Assembly: GCA_035311445.1 (NCBI GenBank)
Contig: DATGCX010000083.1
Coordinates: 1-64,000 of the forward strand
DNA: 64,000 bases
Origin: JAJPKK01 sp035311445
Lineage (GTDB): Bacteria > Pseudomonadota > Alphaproteobacteria > Rhizobiales > Xanthobacteraceae
Reading direction: 5' to 3'
Position 1 is the stretch's first letter; every line of letters begins with the position of its first letter. Shown one piece after another: positions 25,599 through 34,686 of this stretch. The notes under the pieces were generated by a model. That model made no database searches. It was not told where the DNA came from and saw only the letters and a list, made by a program, of their open reading frames with translations. The position numbers and the translations under genes were made by a program.

Positions 25599-25711
25599 GT
25601 AGCCTGATGGAGCGCAGCGACATCTGGACGGCCACCTGGATTTCGCTGAGTCTATCATTGGGCCGGCCCGATGACAGGCTCCGGCCGGACCCAGTGGCTC
25701 AATCCGGCTAC
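25599..25711. repeat. decayed REP pair with a nested palindromic insertion
   Basis: The forward unit begins GTAG at 25599 with stem CCTGAT and loop GGAGCGCAGCGAC. The reverse unit begins CCTGGATT at 25635 and ends CTCAATCCGG-CTAC at 25698-25711, but its loop is split by 47 bp (25651-25697). The insert contains GGCCGGCCCGATGACAGGCT, which recurs with one change at 37586-37605. Confidence 0.55.
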
Positions 25712-25811
25712 CAAGCTGCCACGCGTCTTGCGTGCGAAATCGGACGGCATTGATTTCGTTGGGAATTCCAAAATTAGTTCGTTTTCACAAAATCCGTCAC
25801 CAATCGCACCT

Positions 25812-25833
25812 TGATGGTATTATAATACCATCA
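25812..25833. promoter_or_regulatory. perfect 22-bp palindrome, candidate operator
   Basis: TGATGGTATTA is followed at once by its reverse complement TAATACCATCA, with no spacer. The A/T-rich dyad stands out in GC-rich surroundings and looks like a dimeric repressor site. It is 210 bp upstream of the unknown gene at 26044. No adjacent regulator gene is visible. Confidence 0.4.
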
Positions 25834-26043
25834 GATGGCCAAAAAGGTCACGGCAGTTCCTAGAAGCCCGGATGGAGCACAATGACATCCGGCGCGGCCG
25901 AACCCGGATTTTGCGGAAAATCACGTGAATCCGTCCGGGAACATCGAATGAGTCCGCTCGGGAACATCGAAATATTCCATAATATCTCTTATGCGAATCA
26001 CGTAGCTCCCTTCGAGGGGGCGCCTCAAGTCTGAGCCGAAGCC

Positions 26044-26841
26044 ATGTCTGAAGATGTACCGCCCTCGCCGGCGTCCTTGAGAGAACCGCGTCACTTACTT
26101 TGGGACGAGCGGTTGACCGAAGCTGACAAGGCGCTAATAGCAAAGCTCAACGCATCGCTGGATCGGCTTGATGCCTGTAGAGCGATCGAAATCAATGTTT
26201 CGGGGCATTTCGCGCGCTCCAAGATCGCGTGGAAGCTTGCCGTCTATCAGCATGGCCTTCTGCATCGAATGGTTGCCCTGATGGATGGAACGGCGGTCGC
26301 CTGGAATAACCGCTGCACGCTCTCAGCGATCTTGTCGGCGCGCGCGCTCATGGAGACGTTTGCTGTGATGGCGGCGTTTGCGGATCGAGTGGCTGATTCG
26401 TTTGCCGCAAAGGATCTCGGCGCCTTGGATGCCCTCGCGCAGCAAGGAACCTTTGCCAGTCGCGATTGGGAATGGATCAATGAGTTTCCGGAAACGAAAG
26501 CCGTCAACGTCCTGACGTACATTGAAAGGGTCGACAAGCGGGCGCCCGGATTCCGGGGTCACTACGATATATTATCGGAGCGATGCCACCCGAATTCGCT
26601 CGGGCACAATTTCCTGTTTTCAAAGCTAGACCGGAGCGACGGGTCAGTGCGTTTCTTCGATGAACGCGAGCCCGGCCGGAACGGTCAGATGATCCTGGCA
26701 GCGCTGGCCGTCTTTCCTTTGGTGGAATCGATTATGACTCGCCTCGATGATCTCATTCCAAAGATTTCTGACTTTCATCATCGTGTTGCGCCGGTGGGCA
26801 ATGCGGTGCCGCCCACAGACACGCCATGCGCTCACGAGTGA
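26044..26841 (+). CDS. hypothetical helical protein next to the Wadjet operon
   Basis: 265 residues, no signal peptide, mostly helical. Notable segments are NVSGHFARSKIAWKLAVYQH, LSARALMETFAVMAAFADRV and SERCHPNSLGHNF. I do not recognise a family; the pattern recalls uncharacterised helical bundle proteins with an R/H-rich helix. The 3' end overlaps the end of jetD by 89 bp on the opposite strand. It could be an accessory to the defence island or an unrelated passenger. Confidence 0.65.
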   Translation: MSEDVPPSPASLREPRHLLWDERLTEADKALIAKLNASLDRLDACRAIEINVSGHFARSKIAWKLAVYQHGLLHRMVALMDGTAVAWNNRCTLSAILSARALMETFAVMAAFADRVADSFAAKDLGALDALAQQGTFASRDWEWINEFPETKAVNVLTYIERVDKRAPGFRGHYDILSERCHPNSLGHNFLFSKLDRSDGSVRFFDEREPGRNGQMILAALAVFPLVESIMTRLDDLIPKISDFHHRVAPVGNAVPPTDTPCAHE

Positions 26842-28033
26842 GACGCTTGATCGCCTCCAGGTTTTTTTTCCACCAAGTGGGGGAAATGCGCTCCTGCTCC
26901 AGTCTCACTTTTTCGTCCAGTCGGTCATGAACCAGATCATCGAACAACGCCTGCTCGTCCTGGTCCAGGCGCAAAAGCGGGGTGCGGCACGGGGCTTCCT
27001 CGCGCACCCAGAGCGAGCGGTGCGCCAATAGCGTCTCGCGATTCATAAGAAAGGAACGCACGTTTGGGAATCGGGCCCGCAGGCGATCCAAGATGTCGAA
27101 GCCGTGCGTATCGATGTCGCCCCAATAGTAGATGTGTCGTTCCGACATCCACGAAGCGGAGTGTAAGAGGCCGGCAGCGACACCCTTCCCAAATACGACG
27201 ATGGCTTCAGGGAAGTCGGGAAACGCCAGACAGTTCATCTTGTTTTCGGTTATGAAGATATGTCGCGCCGCAATATTCAGCGTGGCAAAATCGCTCGCCG
27301 GAATTGTAAGGTCGGACAGGCCGGCGATGGCGATCCGGCTGTCGAGCGCGCGGAACCGGATCAGCGATGGTTCGGTTCGCAATCCGCAACGTTGCGCAAA
27401 CTTTTGGGCCATCCTTCCGGTCAGCGGACCGTCATGCGGTTCCAACACGACGTCGAGCAATTGAAAGAATAATTGCACTCGATCTTCGACAAACTTCGAA
27501 TCGACGCCCGGTATCGCGAGCTGGCGCAAATAGAGACCTGCCCGCGGGTGATCGCGGAACCAGGCGAGAACATCGAGCATTCGCGACCAATCCTTCTCAT
27601 GCTTGAGCAGTTCGAAGGGCCGGCTCGAAACCCATTGCGCAAGTGTCGGAAATCTGCCGATCGTGACTTCAGCCAACTCCCTGAACCGCCGCCCTTCCTT
27701 TTCCTTGTCTATGAGCCGCAGCGCATCGGATTCAGTCGGAACCAACGCCCGTTTGGGCAAACTGTTTGGACCTATCTCACGATAGTTTTTGTCGACCCAT
27801 TCGATTTCGTAGCCGAAGCCCTTGCGAGAGCGGCTGTTGTCCTTCAGCTCACGGATCCAATCGCAAACTGCCCCGAAGGATTTTGCCTTTGGTTCCGGGC
27901 AACGCATCGAAAGCGGCAGTGGAAACAGCGTTTCGCCCGTTATGCCGGCGGAAAGGAACTTGCCGCGCTCCCACATGTGCAGCACCTTCTCACGTAAATC
28001 GGCGGACGTGGTCCACGACGTTGCATCAGTCAT
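26753..28033 (-). CDS. jetD: Wadjet nuclease subunit JetD (DUF3322-DUF2220)
   Basis: 426 residues. The N-terminal DUF3322 region (about 10-190) includes FGYEIEWVDKNYREIGPNSL and PGVDSKFVEDR. The C-terminal DUF2220 region carries a topoisomerase VI-like Toprim core: Glu263 in FITENKMNCL and Asp306/Asp308 in YYWGDIDTHGFDIL. In studied Wadjet systems JetD cuts the closed DNA loop extruded by JetABC. The ATG at 28033 is preferred to an in-frame TTG at 28042. It is the last gene of the operon. Confidence 0.93.
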   Translation of the reverse strand: MTDATSWTTSADLREKVLHMWERGKFLSAGITGETLFPLPLSMRCPEPKAKSFGAVCDWIRELKDNSRSRKGFGYEIEWVDKNYREIGPNSLPKRALVPTESDALRLIDKEKEGRRFRELAEVTIGRFPTLAQWVSSRPFELLKHEKDWSRMLDVLAWFRDHPRAGLYLRQLAIPGVDSKFVEDRVQLFFQLLDVVLEPHDGPLTGRMAQKFAQRCGLRTEPSLIRFRALDSRIAIAGLSDLTIPASDFATLNIAARHIFITENKMNCLAFPDFPEAIVVFGKGVAAGLLHSASWMSERHIYYWGDIDTHGFDILDRLRARFPNVRSFLMNRETLLAHRSLWVREEAPCRTPLLRLDQDEQALFDDLVHDRLDEKVRLEQERISPTWWKKNLEAIKRLTRERMACLWAAPHCPPAQHDDESQKSLE

Positions 28034-28051
28034 CACAATCAACCATCGCAG

Positions 28052-31000
28052 TCAGCCGGCCCGCGACAGTCGCTCTGCCCGGTATTCCTCGATCGTCAGG
28101 TTACGCAGCATCGAGCGGCTGCCTTCGTCGTTGTGCACAAAGCCAACCGCCGCGACGAACGGTTCAATGACATGAATTTTCTGCAGCGGCGTCACGATCA
28201 GCAGCTGAAGGCTCAGCCGCCTGAACAGCTCCAGGCCGTACCGCGTGGATTCATCCGAGCCGCGCCCGAATGCCTCGTCTATCAGTACAAAACGGAACGA
28301 ACGCGATCGCGTTTCGCCCCACTCCAGGCCGAACTGATAGGCGAGACTGGCGGCCAGTACCGTATAGGCCAGCTTCTCTTTCTGGCCGCCGGATTTTCCG
28401 CCGGAATCGGTGTAATGCTCATGTTCGCTGTTGTCTTCGCGCCACCGCTCTGAGGCTGAGAACGCGAACCAGTTGCGCACGTCCGTTACCTTGCGGGTCC
28501 ATCGCCGGTCGAGCTCCGTCATGCCTTCGCGGCCGCGAAACCGTTCGATGATCGCCTTGACCTGGAGAAACTTGGCCTCGGAATACTGAATGTCCTCCGA
28601 TCCGGTCAGCGTTCCTTCAGTACAGGAGCGCAGATCCTGCTGAAAACTGCGAATCTCCGAGTCACCATTGTGGTCGTCCTCGAGAACGATGAAGCGACCC
28701 GGATTATAGTCGATCTCGTGCAGCGATTGATTGATCTTCTCAATCCGTTCTTTGATCGATTGACGCTCCAGATGGAGCTGCGACTGAAAATTGGCGATTT
28801 CTCGAATCGTATTTTCGTTGAGAAGCTCCTTGAACCGCGCCTCGAACCTGGGAAGCCCGTCCGCCTCCAGATCGCTGAGCATTTTCCGGTAGTCGGGGGC
28901 CGACTCGATCGACGCATCGACCTCGCGGGTTTGGGCCTGATAAAGACCGTTGTACGCCGTCATTGCGGCTACGATCTTTTCTCTCAACCGGCTGATCTTC
29001 TGATCCTCCTTGTCGATCCGGTCCTGGAGGCGGTCGCGCAATTCACGCTCCCGGCTGTCACACGTTTCGACCGTCATACGGCGTTCGCCGTCGTTCAGCA
29101 TCTCTTCCAAGCGCCGGAAATAGCGCGCGTTGGCATCTTTGTCGGACGCCGCGGCGAGAGTCCTGCATTCGTCCAGTTGGCGGCGGGCTATGTCGGCACG
29201 CTCGCTCGCTCGCGCTTTGTCCTCGTTTGCCTTTGCGAGTTCCGCCTTCGTCGCCGCAATGGACTGCTCGACGGCTGCAAGTTGCGCCTGCAGGGTACGC
29301 AGAACATCGGAACCGGCTTCAAGCTGACGCCTCTCCGCTTCCAGCGCGTCGATTTCGGCCGCCAAAGGTTGCCAATCGAGATCGCGGAAGCTTTCGAACA
29401 CGTACAACGCTGCAAAGTCGCAGGCACGGCGATCGAGGTCATTCTGAAGGCGCTGCAGCTGCGACAGTTTCGCCCCGCACGCCGCGATACGCGCCTCCAG
29501 CGCGCGCGCCTGGTCTTCCAGGGCGGCGATCTTGGACTCGTTCGACCACCCGAGCACGTACCGGGTGCGGTCATCCAGCCGATGGCGGTCGTCCTTTTCG
29601 TGGCGCTCGCCGCGGGACTTGATCTGGCCTGCCCGCGTCAAAGCCGTGTCTTCGCGTCGAAAGCTGTCGATTGTGTCGCAACAGGCATAATCGAAACGGC
29701 GCGCCAGGTCGGCGTCGAGCCAGGCGTAAAACGCGGAATCGGGGCGAATCGAAAGCTTGCGCACCAGCGACCGCGCATGCAGGTCGGATGGACGCGCTGC
29801 GTGCCGCGCCCTCACCCGGTAATAGACGAGACGGCCGCCGAGGTGTGTGCGCTCGACCCATTCAGCTGCCTGCGCATAGTCTTCGTCCGGAACCAACAGC
29901 GACAGCGCGTAATTGTGCAGGACCCGTTCAATTGCCGCTTCCCACGCGGCCTCCTCCTCTCGGACCTGGATCAATTCTCCGATAAAAGGAAAGCTTTCGT
30001 CATCGACTTTGAGTTCCCGGCACAGGCTGTCGCGAATCGCCAGCATGTTGGCCGGGATGTTCGAACGGCGCTTTTTCAGTGACTCGATTTCTCCGGCGAT
30101 TTCAGCGTGCTGCGTGCGCAGCTGGCGCAGCGCGACGGATTCTTCTGTTACGGCATTCTGAGTCTCCGCCTTCTGCGCCTCGATGGCTTCGCTCCCAGAA
30201 GCGACCGCAGCACGGTTGGCGGCGAAAGCATCGGCATCCGAGACGCCGGCCAGTCCAGCCGCGCGGGCGAGTTCGGCGTATTTTTCAGCGCGGCCCATGC
30301 GCTCGGCCTTGAGACTTTCTCTTCCGGCGATCTCCCTTTTCAAGCTCTCGATCCGATCGCCGCCGTTTTCGGCAATGGCGCGTTTGATTTCATCGCGCTG
30401 AAGGCGCTGGCTACTTTCCTTGTCGTCAAGCCCGGCGATCCGCTGGCCAAGTCGTTCCAGCTCCGATTCCAGGCTCTCGCAACGGCGCTCGAGCAGTCCC
30501 GCCTTCGCGCCGGCAAAAAAGGTGCGCAGCGCATCCCGGCAGCCGCGCATGGCGATCGCCTCATCCATCAGCGCGCTGTGATGGTCGCAGTCGGCAATCA
30601 GCGGGGACAGTCGCTCGATCTGGGCTTTCGCCTTGAGCACCGATTCATGCGCACGATTGAGATTGTCGAAGTGTGCCATTAGAGCGTCGATCCGCGTCTC
30701 CACCGGAAACGCTTCGAGCATGTGCTGGCGCACGAATTCGGTGAGATTTCCCACCGACTTCATGGAAACCGTTTGGTGGAACAGGTCGAGCGCCTGCTCG
30801 TTCTCGATGCCGAAACGCCGACGGAACGAGGCACTGTAGGGTGGAAAGGTGTCGTGTACTTCCACCCGCGGCATCAGCCGCAGTTTTTTCTTCAGTGCGT
30901 TGATGTCAGATCCGAATCCGCTGAAGTGTTCCGATATCGTGAGCGGCATATCCGCAACAACGTAAAATCGGGTCGGCTGTCCATGCGCCTCCTTGAACGA

Positions 31001-31474
31001 GAACACTTGCGCCAACGTTACGTCCTGCTGGAAGCCGTCGTTGCGGAAACGCCCCAGGATGACCGAATAGGTGTTGACGTCGCGCAGCGCCACCGGCTTG
31101 GCGACGAACCCGGATTCGCCGCGTTCCGACTTATAATGCCCGAGAACGTATGATCTGAGGTCGCGTTCCCGGGCATCCGCGCCGGCGGCTTTGTTGTAGG
31201 AAATCTTCTGGGCCGGCACCAGCAGCGTCGTGATGGCATCGACTAGGGTGGACTTTCCGGATCCGATATCCCCGGTCAGCAGCGTGTTGTCGCCATTGAG
31301 TTCGAGCCCCCATACGCGTCCGTGAAAGGTTCCCCAATTGAAGAATTCGCAGCGGTGAAGGCGCATCCCGGTGCGGCTAACTCCCGCCCTGCCCTCCCCC
31401 GCTTGCGTTGGAGCGTGATGAGGTGCGGGCGCTTCGACCTGCGCAGCGCGCGCAGCTGTGAGCATTTCGTTCAT
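28052..31474 (-). CDS. jetC: Wadjet SMC-like ATPase JetC (MksB/MukB type)
   Basis: 1140 residues. Walker A GDIGSGKST lies at about residues 68-76, preceded by LHRCEFFNWGTFHGRVWGLE. Long coiled coils follow on both sides of a middle hinge-like region (about 500-650). The C-terminus has the ABC signature SGGKSGGQKEKLAYTVLAAS and Walker B FVLIDEAFGRGSD. This is the motor that extrudes DNA in Wadjet. The ATG at 31474 overlaps the jetB stop (ATGA); an earlier in-frame start at 31549 would lie inside jetB. All motifs needed for ATP hydrolysis are present. Confidence 0.94.
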   Translation of the reverse strand: MNEMLTAARAAQVEAPAPHHAPTQAGEGRAGVSRTGMRLHRCEFFNWGTFHGRVWGLELNGDNTLLTGDIGSGKSTLVDAITTLLVPAQKISYNKAAGADARERDLRSYVLGHYKSERGESGFVAKPVALRDVNTYSVILGRFRNDGFQQDVTLAQVFSFKEAHGQPTRFYVVADMPLTISEHFSGFGSDINALKKKLRLMPRVEVHDTFPPYSASFRRRFGIENEQALDLFHQTVSMKSVGNLTEFVRQHMLEAFPVETRIDALMAHFDNLNRAHESVLKAKAQIERLSPLIADCDHHSALMDEAIAMRGCRDALRTFFAGAKAGLLERRCESLESELERLGQRIAGLDDKESSQRLQRDEIKRAIAENGGDRIESLKREIAGRESLKAERMGRAEKYAELARAAGLAGVSDADAFAANRAAVASGSEAIEAQKAETQNAVTEESVALRQLRTQHAEIAGEIESLKKRRSNIPANMLAIRDSLCRELKVDDESFPFIGELIQVREEEAAWEAAIERVLHNYALSLLVPDEDYAQAAEWVERTHLGGRLVYYRVRARHAARPSDLHARSLVRKLSIRPDSAFYAWLDADLARRFDYACCDTIDSFRREDTALTRAGQIKSRGERHEKDDRHRLDDRTRYVLGWSNESKIAALEDQARALEARIAACGAKLSQLQRLQNDLDRRACDFAALYVFESFRDLDWQPLAAEIDALEAERRQLEAGSDVLRTLQAQLAAVEQSIAATKAELAKANEDKARASERADIARRQLDECRTLAAASDKDANARYFRRLEEMLNDGERRMTVETCDSRERELRDRLQDRIDKEDQKISRLREKIVAAMTAYNGLYQAQTREVDASIESAPDYRKMLSDLEADGLPRFEARFKELLNENTIREIANFQSQLHLERQSIKERIEKINQSLHEIDYNPGRFIVLEDDHNGDSEIRSFQQDLRSCTEGTLTGSEDIQYSEAKFLQVKAIIERFRGREGMTELDRRWTRKVTDVRNWFAFSASERWREDNSEHEHYTDSGGKSGGQKEKLAYTVLAASLAYQFGLEWGETRSRSFRFVLIDEAFGRGSDESTRYGLELFRRLSLQLLIVTPLQKIHVIEPFVAAVGFVHNDEGSRSMLRNLTIEEYRAERLSRAG

Positions 31475-32064
31475 TCGACCGCCGCCGCCTGCTCGCTCAA
31501 TGAATGGGACCGATATGCCGCAAGGTTCCGATCGAAATCGGCAAGCCATTGCGCATCAACGAAAGCCTTCAAGATACGCCTGACTTCAAACTTGTCATCC
31601 GTGCCGCGGAGCCGACGCAAAAACCCCATATCCACGATGTGATTGATATTGGCGCCGATCCGGTCATTAATCCGCACTTGGTTGGAGGTGTCCGGAAAGA
31701 ACAAGCGCATCATCTCGACGATGTCGTTGCGGCCAAGTATCAGGCGCGGCTCGCTGCTGGTTGCATCGAATTCCGCCAATTTCTTTCGCAGCAGTGCCAG
31801 CATGAGGCTGATCTGATAGCCAAGCTGTCGGCGCGGAACGAGCCGCGGCAGGTCGGGCGCCCCCTCCTCCCCCGCTCGCTGTCGCAGGTAGGCATAGCCC
31901 TCAGCCTCATCCAGCATAAGGTCCAGACCGAGACAGGCGACGTAATCGCGAACGCGCGCCTGAATGCCGATCAAGGATTGCCACAGGACGGGATCGCTTT
32001 CGCGATCGACGATGCCTTTCATCAGGGAGACGACGGCGACGGAAAGGGCGTTGGCGTCCGTCAT
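31471..32064 (-). CDS. jetB: Wadjet subunit JetB (DUF4194, MksE-like)
   Basis: 197 residues with the DUF4194 pattern: a helical N-terminus, LDEAEGYAYLRQRAG, then LGYQISLMLALLRKKLAEFD and DKFEVRRILKAFVDAQWL. This is the KITE-type subunit that binds the kleisin JetA and the JetC ATPase. It overlaps jetA and jetC by four bases each, so subunit ratios are probably set by coupled translation. Confidence 0.92.
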   Translation of the reverse strand: MTDANALSVAVVSLMKGIVDRESDPVLWQSLIGIQARVRDYVACLGLDLMLDEAEGYAYLRQRAGEEGAPDLPRLVPRRQLGYQISLMLALLRKKLAEFDATSSEPRLILGRNDIVEMMRLFFPDTSNQVRINDRIGANINHIVDMGFLRRLRGTDDKFEVRRILKAFVDAQWLADFDRNLAAYRSHSLSEQAAAVE

Positions 32065-33530
32065 CGTCGCCTTCCGGTCCGGCTGACCATTGCGACGGGG
32101 CGACAGAACACCACCATCGGCATCGTGCCCTGTCGAACCCTGCCCTCGTCATCGGTCCAGTTCAGCGTCTGATGCCGCGTATCGTCGATCATGGAAGCAC
32201 CGTCTGCCGCCGCGAGACTCATGTAGGCTATCAACTCCGCGAGGCCCTGCTCGAGCGGATGCGTCTCCACCAGTTCGACAAGCGACACTTGCGAGCGCGT
32301 CTGCAGCGCGCGCCGGACGCGGCCAGCAAGACGCTCCCTGTCCACGTAGACATTGTTGAAAAGTGCATCCGAGGGCACATCCTCGACCGCATTGGCGGCA
32401 ACCTCGTCGATGTGCGGCTTCAACGGCGGCGTAAAGAGCGGCCGATCCATCACCAAGGCGATATCCGGCGCGGGCTCGTCCAGCTCCATCACGGCCCCGC
32501 CCGGTAGCGCGTCACGAATCGCGAGAGCGTGTTGCTCGATATCCCTGACGAGCTTCATGATCCGGCGATTATCCTGCCATGCTTTGTCGTCCAGATATCG
32601 TCGCAATTGCTCGGAAAGCCGCGCCACGGTGCGTTGTGTCACCTCGCCCGCCTGTACCCAATCGTAATGAATGCGCACCAACCGCCGATCTGGCTTGAGT
32701 TCTTGTACCGGAGCGAGGTCGAACACCTTGGCGAGCATCTCCGTAAGTTCGCTCTGGCGCGACGGCGACATCAGGAAGTCCCAGAACGCACGAAAGCTCT
32801 TGCCCTGGTCAGAGTCCGAGATCGTGTCCCGCTCGCCGAATATTTCGTCGAGCAGGACCGCCTTTCCGCCGTCCCAGCTCGCAATTCGCTCACGAATGAC
32901 CCGATCGAGATCGCGAAAGTTCTGCTCAACTTCCCGGAAGTCCGACAGCAGGCCACGGGCCATGCCAGCGATGTGTTGAAATCGCTCCTTGATACGGGTG
33001 GCGTCGAGCACATAAAGCGCGCCGCCACGGATGTCCTGAATTTCCGCGTCGATCTCCTGCTTGCGCCGTTCAAGCTCGCTGATGCGAGCCCACGGATCCA
33101 TTTCGGTCCCTTGGATAAGCTGGTGGAGCAAGTCAAAGATCGCCATCAGCCGCGATTCCGTCCCGACAAAACGCCGCTGCCCGAGTTCGACGAGCCAGTC
33201 GATCGCCCTTTCGGTGGCTGGCGTTAGGTCGAAATGAGCTTCATCGCTGTTGGGCGGATAGTACTTGCGCAACCAGGCGTGTTCGTCAGACGCCCAAATA
33301 TCGAGATAATGGGACGGTTCACGCGGGAACATGTCCTCCCCGAGGTCGGCCCGCAGGGAATACAGATAGTCCTCCAGCCGTATTACCAGCTCTGGCTGAG
33401 ACAAGGTGCGGACGTTCGGCCGGATGAAAGCGTCATGCAGGAAGCTGACGATCAGGGGCGCATGATCGGCAACCAGCAGCCGCCACGCCGGGTGCCGCCG
33501 TCGAAGCGTTTCCAGCGTGCGATAATCCAT
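32061..33530 (-). CDS. jetA: Wadjet subunit JetA (DUF3375, kleisin MksF-like)
   Basis: 489 residues. The N-terminus DYRTLETLRRRHPAWRLLVA and IVSFLHDAFI, the middle RRFVGTESRLMAIFDLLHQL and the region SDSDQGKSFRAFWDFLMSP are typical of DUF3375. As the kleisin it bridges the JetC heads. The ATG at 33530 gives the usual MDYRTLE start; a GTG three codons upstream is possible. It is the first gene of the jetABCD operon, so the promoter lies in the 322 bp upstream. Confidence 0.92.
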   Translation of the reverse strand: MDYRTLETLRRRHPAWRLLVADHAPLIVSFLHDAFIRPNVRTLSQPELVIRLEDYLYSLRADLGEDMFPREPSHYLDIWASDEHAWLRKYYPPNSDEAHFDLTPATERAIDWLVELGQRRFVGTESRLMAIFDLLHQLIQGTEMDPWARISELERRKQEIDAEIQDIRGGALYVLDATRIKERFQHIAGMARGLLSDFREVEQNFRDLDRVIRERIASWDGGKAVLLDEIFGERDTISDSDQGKSFRAFWDFLMSPSRQSELTEMLAKVFDLAPVQELKPDRRLVRIHYDWVQAGEVTQRTVARLSEQLRRYLDDKAWQDNRRIMKLVRDIEQHALAIRDALPGGAVMELDEPAPDIALVMDRPLFTPPLKPHIDEVAANAVEDVPSDALFNNVYVDRERLAGRVRRALQTRSQVSLVELVETHPLEQGLAELIAYMSLAAADGASMIDDTRHQTLNWTDDEGRVRQGTMPMVVFCRPVAMVSRTGRRR

Positions 33531-33852
33531 TGCGGTCACCCGGGCAAAGACCTGATCGAATATCGGGGCATGCTCTCGTTCGACCCCAGCAAAAGTGCTT
33601 CCGCTCCTTTTTCAATACGCAGCCATCTTCGCCGAGCGAATCGCCATCCATGTACCGGCCATTGTTAGTGTTCTTTGTTTGTTCCAATGTCAAGGGCAGT
33701 TATTTGTTTTTCAGACTCGAAATGAGTTTCTCAGTGGATATCTCGGGCGCGGTTGCGGGATTGGCCTCACGACGTGCACCCGCAAGCAGCTTGCATGTTA
33801 GCGCACGGCCCTGGTAGCACCCAACCCCCGGGGCCTTAGCGGATCATTCGAC
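33531..33852. promoter_or_regulatory. divergent region between jetA and mazG
   Basis: 322 bp with no gene. On the minus strand, TTGACA at 33693-33688 is followed by A/T-rich DNA with TAACAAT about 20 bases on, a weak candidate promoter for jetABCD. It also must hold the mazG promoter. It marks the right edge of the inserted defence island. Confidence 0.35.
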
Positions 33853-34686
33853 ATGACCAAGATCACTCCTTCACGCGACATCGCCCGCCTGATCGAGATC
33901 ATGGCGGCGTTGCGCACGGCGGGCACCGGGTGCCCGTGGGATCTGGCGCAGGACTTCGAATCCATCGCGCCCTACACGATCGAAGAAGCCTACGAGGTTG
34001 CCGACGCAATCGAACGTGGTGATTTCGACGATCTGCGTGACGAACTTGGCGACCTGCTGCTGCAGGTGGTGTTTCACGCCCGGATGGCCGAGGAAGCCGG
34101 CCGGTTCGGGTTCGGCGATGTGGTCCATACGATCACCGAAAAGCTTCTGCGCCGCCATCCACACGTGTTCGGCGACGCGGGCAGCCTCGACACCGAGGCA
34201 GTCAACGCGTTGTGGGACAGGATCAAAACGCAGGAGAAGGCCGAGCGCGCGACGCGCCGGGCGGTTGATCTACAGGGTCGCGAACGCAGTGGTGGAGCGC
34301 TTGCTGGCGTTCCGGTCGCCCTCCCCGCCCTCACGCGAGCGCTCAAGCTACAGGAGAAGGCCGGCAAAGTCGGGTTCGACTGGAATGATCCTCTGGCGGT
34401 GCTCGCAAAAATCCGCGAGGAAGCCGATGAGATAGGTGCCGAGCTGGCGTCCGGCGATACACGTGCGGCGCGGGACGAAGTCGGCGATCTGCTGTTTGCC
34501 GTCGTCAATCTTGCGCGCCATCTCGGGGCTGATCCTGAACGGGCACTGCGCGCTACCAACCACAAATTCGAGCGTCGCTTTGGCTATATCGAGCGAGCGC
34601 TTGCGGCGGCCGGCAAGACCCCGGAGCAGTCGACGCTGGCCGAGATGGATGAACTCTGGAATGCCGCGAAGACAGAAGGCAGATGA
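33853..34686 (+). CDS. mazG: nucleoside triphosphate pyrophosphohydrolase MazG
   Basis: 277 residues with two MazG repeats. The first contains CPWDLAQDFESIAPYTIEEA, then the metal ligands in DDLRDELGDLLLQVVFHARM. The second contains the parallel ARDEVGDLLFAVVNLARHLG. It hydrolyses (d)NTPs to monophosphate and PPi, as a house-cleaning enzyme. It converges with hflX, and the stop codon falls in a short repeat tract. Confidence 0.95.
   Translation: MTKITPSRDIARLIEIMAALRTAGTGCPWDLAQDFESIAPYTIEEAYEVADAIERGDFDDLRDELGDLLLQVVFHARMAEEAGRFGFGDVVHTITEKLLRRHPHVFGDAGSLDTEAVNALWDRIKTQEKAERATRRAVDLQGRERSGGALAGVPVALPALTRALKLQEKAGKVGFDWNDPLAVLAKIREEADEIGAELASGDTRAARDEVGDLLFAVVNLARHLGADPERALRATNHKFERRFGYIERALAAAGKTPEQSTLAEMDELWNAAKTEGR

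Larger units (their letters stand above)
25534..26043. other. repeat-rich gene-free region at the island edge
   Basis: 510 bp without a gene. It contains a decayed REP pair (25599-25711) with a nested insertion, a second decayed REP copy at 25863-25892 preceded by the same CGGCAGTTCC leader, a perfect 22-bp palindrome (25812-25833) and a 19-bp direct repeat (25930-25948 and 25953-25971). It separates the core block from the Wadjet island. Confidence 0.6.

Noticed and set aside
28670..30082. Long open frame (470 codons) on the plus strand
   Set aside because: It is antisense to jetC, whose ATPase motifs are unmistakable. The translation is Arg/Leu/Val-rich with no motif, typical of the mirror frame of a GC-rich coiled-coil gene.
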